From: Candidatus Equimonas faecalis
GTDB taxonomy: Bacteria; Bacteroidota; Bacteroidia; Bacteroidales; Bacteroidaceae
Direction: 5' to 3'
NCBI GenBank assembly: GCA_018066245.1
Contig: JAGHRT010000055.1
Location: forward strand, 1 to 32,222
DNA: 32,222 nucleotides
Below, in pieces: positions 29,979 through 32,222 of the stretch; the first letter of the stretch is position 1, and each line of letters opens with the position of its first letter. Under the pieces are notes generated by a model, which was not told the origin of the DNA, ran no database searches, and saw only the letters and a program-made list of their open reading frames with translations. The position numbers and the translations under genes were made by a program.

Positions 29979-30422
29979 ATGGCGGACCAGACCGCACTTG
30001 AAAAAATAAAAGCATGGATAGCAACTTACCCCGATTATTCGGATCTGTTGCAATTTCAGGTGGATTATACCGATCAGGTCCCGGCAAACGGCGGCATTTT
30101 CCCGGCAGGAAGACAAGTGCTCCGCCGTCATCGTGACATATTGGGTGATGCGTGGACGGAAAACCAGCTCAATTTCGCCTTGTATTTCGTCTTTGAAAAG
30201 GCTTCCGGCGATGATTTCCTTGCAAGCTCCAATCAGGAGTGGATTACGGCGTTTCAGGAGTGGGTGGAAGAACAGAGCATAAAAATGCTTGCGCCCACAT
30301 TCGGAGACGAGCCCTTCAAGGAGAACATTACCGCAAGCAACGGGGCCCTTTATGACGCCACAGACGAGGGCATTGGCATTTACATGATTCAATTATCCAT
30401 TCAGTACATTAAGAGGTATTAA
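29979..30422 (+). CDS. Tail terminator-like joining protein
   Basis: A 147-residue protein two bases after the previous stop. It has short helix-strand units (LEKIKAWIATYPDYSDLLQFQVDYTD, then ENQLNFALYFVFEKAS and MIQLSIQYIKRY), the shape of the tail terminator that caps the tube under the head. I know similar phage proteins wrongly labelled as chloramphenicol resistance; this gene is not an antibiotic enzyme. It directly precedes the tail tube gene. Confidence 0.65.
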   Translation: MADQTALEKIKAWIATYPDYSDLLQFQVDYTDQVPANGGIFPAGRQVLRRHRDILGDAWTENQLNFALYFVFEKASGDDFLASSNQEWITAFQEWVEEQSIKMLAPTFGDEPFKENITASNGALYDATDEGIGIYMIQLSIQYIKRY

Positions 30423-30423
30423 A

Positions 30424-30945
30424 ATGGCAGATTTAACTTTCAACACAATCGCGGGCGCAACTATCGCTCGCAAGCTCTTTGTGCTGTATCTCAATACCGG
30501 CACATCTTCTTCTCCCGTATGGTCTCCTATTGGCAAGAGAGTCGAGGACTCCAGCGTTGAGTACGATTGGCAGGAAGAATCCAAGGTTGATATCTTCGGC
30601 CAGACCTACACCACATTCAAGGCTCCGATCCTGACTCAGACCTTTGATCCGTGCGAACTTGATGCAGGCGACACCGCTCAGGTCAAGTTCTGGAACATGG
30701 CAATTAAGGATCAGGACATTTCCGCAATGACCACCAATGACATGCTTCTTGTTCATTGCTATGCAGGCACCGCAACAAGCGCAATGTTCGCAGAGCGTTA
30801 CAACGCATGCGCCGTAAAGCCGTCTGGTCTTGGCGGAAGCGATACCGTCACAATGCCCATTGACGTTACTTTCGGCGGTGAAAGAACTCTGGGCACCGCC
30901 GCTGTTGGCACGGGTGGAGCAATCACCTTTACCGCAGCAGCTTAA
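30424..30945 (+). CDS. Major tail (tube) protein
   Basis: A 173-residue, beta-rich protein in the place of the tube protein, one base after the preceding stop. The pattern (FNTIAGATIARKLFVLYLN, then VEYDWQEESKVDIFGQTYTTFK and FGGERTLGTAAVG) corresponds to the tube protein of small siphoviruses, with the inner-hairpin strands visible. It polymerises around the tape measure. The terminator at 30955 after it would make this message more abundant than the downstream tail genes. Confidence 0.85.
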   Translation: MADLTFNTIAGATIARKLFVLYLNTGTSSSPVWSPIGKRVEDSSVEYDWQEESKVDIFGQTYTTFKAPILTQTFDPCELDAGDTAQVKFWNMAIKDQDISAMTTNDMLLVHCYAGTATSAMFAERYNACAVKPSGLGGSDTVTMPIDVTFGGERTLGTAAVGTGGAITFTAAA

Positions 30946-30954
30946 TAACGGAAT

Positions 30955-30988
30955 TGGCCCGTGAGTTTATGCTTGCGGGCCATTTTTT
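30955..30988 (+). terminator. Rho-independent terminator between tail tube and chaperone genes
   Basis: TGGCCCG (30955-30961) is the inverse of CGGGCCA (30976-30982), with a 14-base loop, then TTTTTT (30983-30988). It sits 10 bases after the tube gene and 16 before the next ATG. Partial read-through would set a high tube-to-tape-measure ratio. Confidence 0.85.
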
Positions 30989-31003
30989 AGGAGGGAAACA
31001 AAC

Positions 31004-31414
31004 ATGGCACAGATTAGTATTTCCACAGGAAAAGAGGAAATTGAGATTGTAAGAGACGGAGAAAAAGTCGGTTGCATTTACTTTGCTCCCGGCGATGCCG
31101 CTCTTATTTCAAGATTGCAGGAAGTCAGGGAAAAGGCTTCGCACATCGAATTTAAGGAAACGGAAGAGATTGACGATGCTCTTGCACAGGCAGACGCGAT
31201 TGACAACGAGCTCCGCGGCCTGATCGATTATGCGTTTGACTATCCTTGTTCCGATATCGTTTTCGGAAATTCCTGCACATTTACCACGGAAAATGGTGTA
31301 TCTGCTCTTGAGCAGTTCCTGAACGGAGCGCTGGCGATCATCGAGCCTACACTTGAGAAAGAGGCCAAGGCTTCCCAGAAGCGCATGAGCAAGTACACAA
31401 ACAAGTACAAATAA
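31004..31414 (+). CDS. Tail assembly chaperone
   Basis: A 136-residue acidic protein between tube and the Gp15-like gene. It is helical after a beta start (ISISTGKEEIEIVRDGEKVGCIYFAPG, then LISRLQEVREKASHIEFKETEE) and ends in basic KASQKRMSKYTNKYK, the pattern of first chaperones (gpG-like). No slippery site is visible near its end, so the second chaperone is not a frameshift product but a separate gene overlapping by one base. Confidence 0.75.
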   Translation: MAQISISTGKEEIEIVRDGEKVGCIYFAPGDAALISRLQEVREKASHIEFKETEEIDDALAQADAIDNELRGLIDYAFDYPCSDIVFGNSCTFTTENGVSALEQFLNGALAIIEPTLEKEAKASQKRMSKYTNKYK

Positions 31415-31962
31415 TGGTCAATGTATATGATTTGCCCACATCGGTGGAGATAGACGGAAAAGAATATCCTATCCGCACAGATTTCCGGGCAGCGCTGGAC
31501 ATTATCTTCGCACTCAACGATCCGGACCTGAATGACAATGAGCGGGCCGGAGTGCTTCTGAGGATATTTTATCCACAGGATATTCCTGAAAACGTGCAGG
31601 AGGCCGTTGCAAAATGCTTCTGGTTTTTATCCTGCGGCGATGACAATAAAGACTCTACTCAGAGGCCCAAGATGATGGATTGGGAACAGGATTTCCCCAT
31701 TATTGTGGGCGCCGTCAATGCGGTCGCCGGGAAAGAAGTGCGTGCGGAGAAATCGCTTCATTGGTGGACCTTCATCGGGTATTACCAGAACATTGGCGAT
31801 TGTACGTTTGCAACCGTGGTTAGCATTCGTAAGAAATTAAAAAAAGGCCAGAAGCTTGATAACTCGGAACGAGAATTCTACCGAAACAACCGTGAAATGG
31901 TGGATTTCAAAACGCGCTATTCAAGCGATGAAGAGGCCTTGTTAAAAGCGTTAGGAGTATAA
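31414..31962 (+). CDS. Tail assembly chaperone 2, Phage_Gp15 family
   Basis: A 182-residue protein beginning with VYDLPTSVEIDGKEYPIRTDFRAALDI, the hallmark start of the Phage_Gp15 family, and containing LHWWTFIGYYQNIGDCTFATVVSIRKKLKKG in the C-terminal half, also typical. This family takes the place of the second tail chaperone (gpGT-like) before the tape measure. It starts at the TAATG overlap with the first chaperone and ends 3 bases before the tape measure start. Confidence 0.88.
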   Translation: MVNVYDLPTSVEIDGKEYPIRTDFRAALDIIFALNDPDLNDNERAGVLLRIFYPQDIPENVQEAVAKCFWFLSCGDDNKDSTQRPKMMDWEQDFPIIVGAVNAVAGKEVRAEKSLHWWTFIGYYQNIGDCTFATVVSIRKKLKKGQKLDNSEREFYRNNREMVDFKTRYSSDEEALLKALGV

Positions 31963-31965
31963 CAC

Positions 31966-32222
31966 ATGGCAACTCCATCAATAACCATTGATACAACAAT
32001 TAAAGACAAGGGCTTGAAAGAGCTGGAAAAGAACCTGAAAAGCCAAGAGACCGCCCTTGATAAGATCAACAGTAACCTTGCGTCAGCAGAAAGAAAGCTG
32101 GCAGATCTTGATGCACGTTATGATGAGCTGGTAAAGAATGCTCGCGAGCTGGCTTCCATCACCGGAATGTCCGATGCGCAGGCCGATGCCTACATCACGC
32201 AGCAGGCAGGAAAGGAAGGGGC
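31966..32222 (+). CDS. Tape measure protein, 5' part (continues at 1)
   Basis: ATG 31966 is 3 bases after the Gp15-like stop with TAGGAG 8 bases upstream. The first residues (MATPSITIDTTIKDKG) are followed by a coiled coil (LKELEKNLKSQETALDKINSN). The frame runs to the end of the window and continues in the same frame in 1-2330, since 32096-32222 equals 1-127. The complete gene is therefore 2,460 bases, 819 residues plus stop. Confidence 0.9.
   Translation, partial: MATPSITIDTTIKDKGLKELEKNLKSQETALDKINSNLASAERKLADLDARYDELVKNARELASITGMSDAQADAYITQQAGKEG
32096..32222. repeat. Terminal direct repeat, copy 2
   Basis: Identical to 1-127; marks the overlap by which the sequence closes into a circle. 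When counting genome length one copy must be dropped. Confidence 0.95.

Noticed and set aside
29979-30422. Chloramphenicol-resistance gene
   Set aside because: The name attached to relatives is a misannotation; place and pattern indicate a tail-joining protein.
31380-31420. Programmed frameshift between the tail chaperones
   Set aside because: No slippery heptamer; the second protein has its own start at a TAATG junction.

Overview
The window is a complete, circularly permuted genome of a temperate, siphovirus-like phage of a Gram-positive, Clostridia-type (probably gut) host. The first 127 bases are repeated exactly as the last 127 (1-127 = 32096-32222), so the sequence closes into a circle of 32,095 bp. 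The break falls inside the tape-measure gene, which starts at 31966 and ends at 2330. The host guess rests on strong AGGAGG-type ribosome binding sites, TTG starts, the protein families present (XkdX, Gp157, DUF669, phage GP20 scaffold, Phage_Gp15 and PBSX-type terminase) and an attachment core that copies the end of a CCA-encoding tRNA-Ser gene.

Layout on the circle. Late module, + strand, 19578 to 8921 through the junction: late-activator-like protein (19578), ParB-DUF4417 protein (20141), HEAGH metallopeptidase (21226), terminase subunits (22095, 22543), portal (24041), minor capsid protein (25387), a structured intergenic RNA (26648-26741), scaffold (26835), capsid (27437), connector and completion proteins (28790-30422), tail tube (30424), tail chaperones (31004, 31414), tape measure, distal tail protein (2334), hub with a glycine-rich adhesin-like end (2731), fibre (4923), XkdW/XkdX-like small proteins, and the lysis genes (6896-8921: phosphodiester-glycosidase/PG-binding lysin, TM protein, holin candidate, M15 peptidase). 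A strong terminator at 8943 closes it.

Lysogeny module, - strand, 9190-11189: attP, tyrosine integrase, small HExxH protein and XRE repressor. attP is a 29-bp piece of tRNA-Ser with five TGGTCATAT repeats around it. Divergent from the repressor is a consensus promoter (TTGACA/TATAAT at 11292-11319) whose 16-bp spacer is a palindromic operator; a near-identical palindrome lies at 12720-12735 between the Cro-like gene and the excisionase-like gene.

Early module, + strand, 11371-19440: small early genes, Cro-like and Xis-like regulators, then recombination and replication genes (Gp157, Sak4-like ATPase, DUF669 SSB-like protein, ERCC4 nuclease, replication initiator carrying 12-bp iterons, possible helicase loader), then small accessory genes (ASCH-like, zinc ribbons). 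The accessory genes are tightly overlapped by ATGA junctions.

Most unusual: the structured, possibly pseudoknotted RNA before the scaffold gene; serine in place of the first catalytic arginine of the integrase; an NAGPA-type domain used as a lysin; the iteron origin inside the initiator gene; the tape measure with six two-helix membrane repeats; the ParB-DUF4417 fusion; and intrinsic-terminator-like hairpins inside the late operon. All calls come from reading the sequence; no database search was run.
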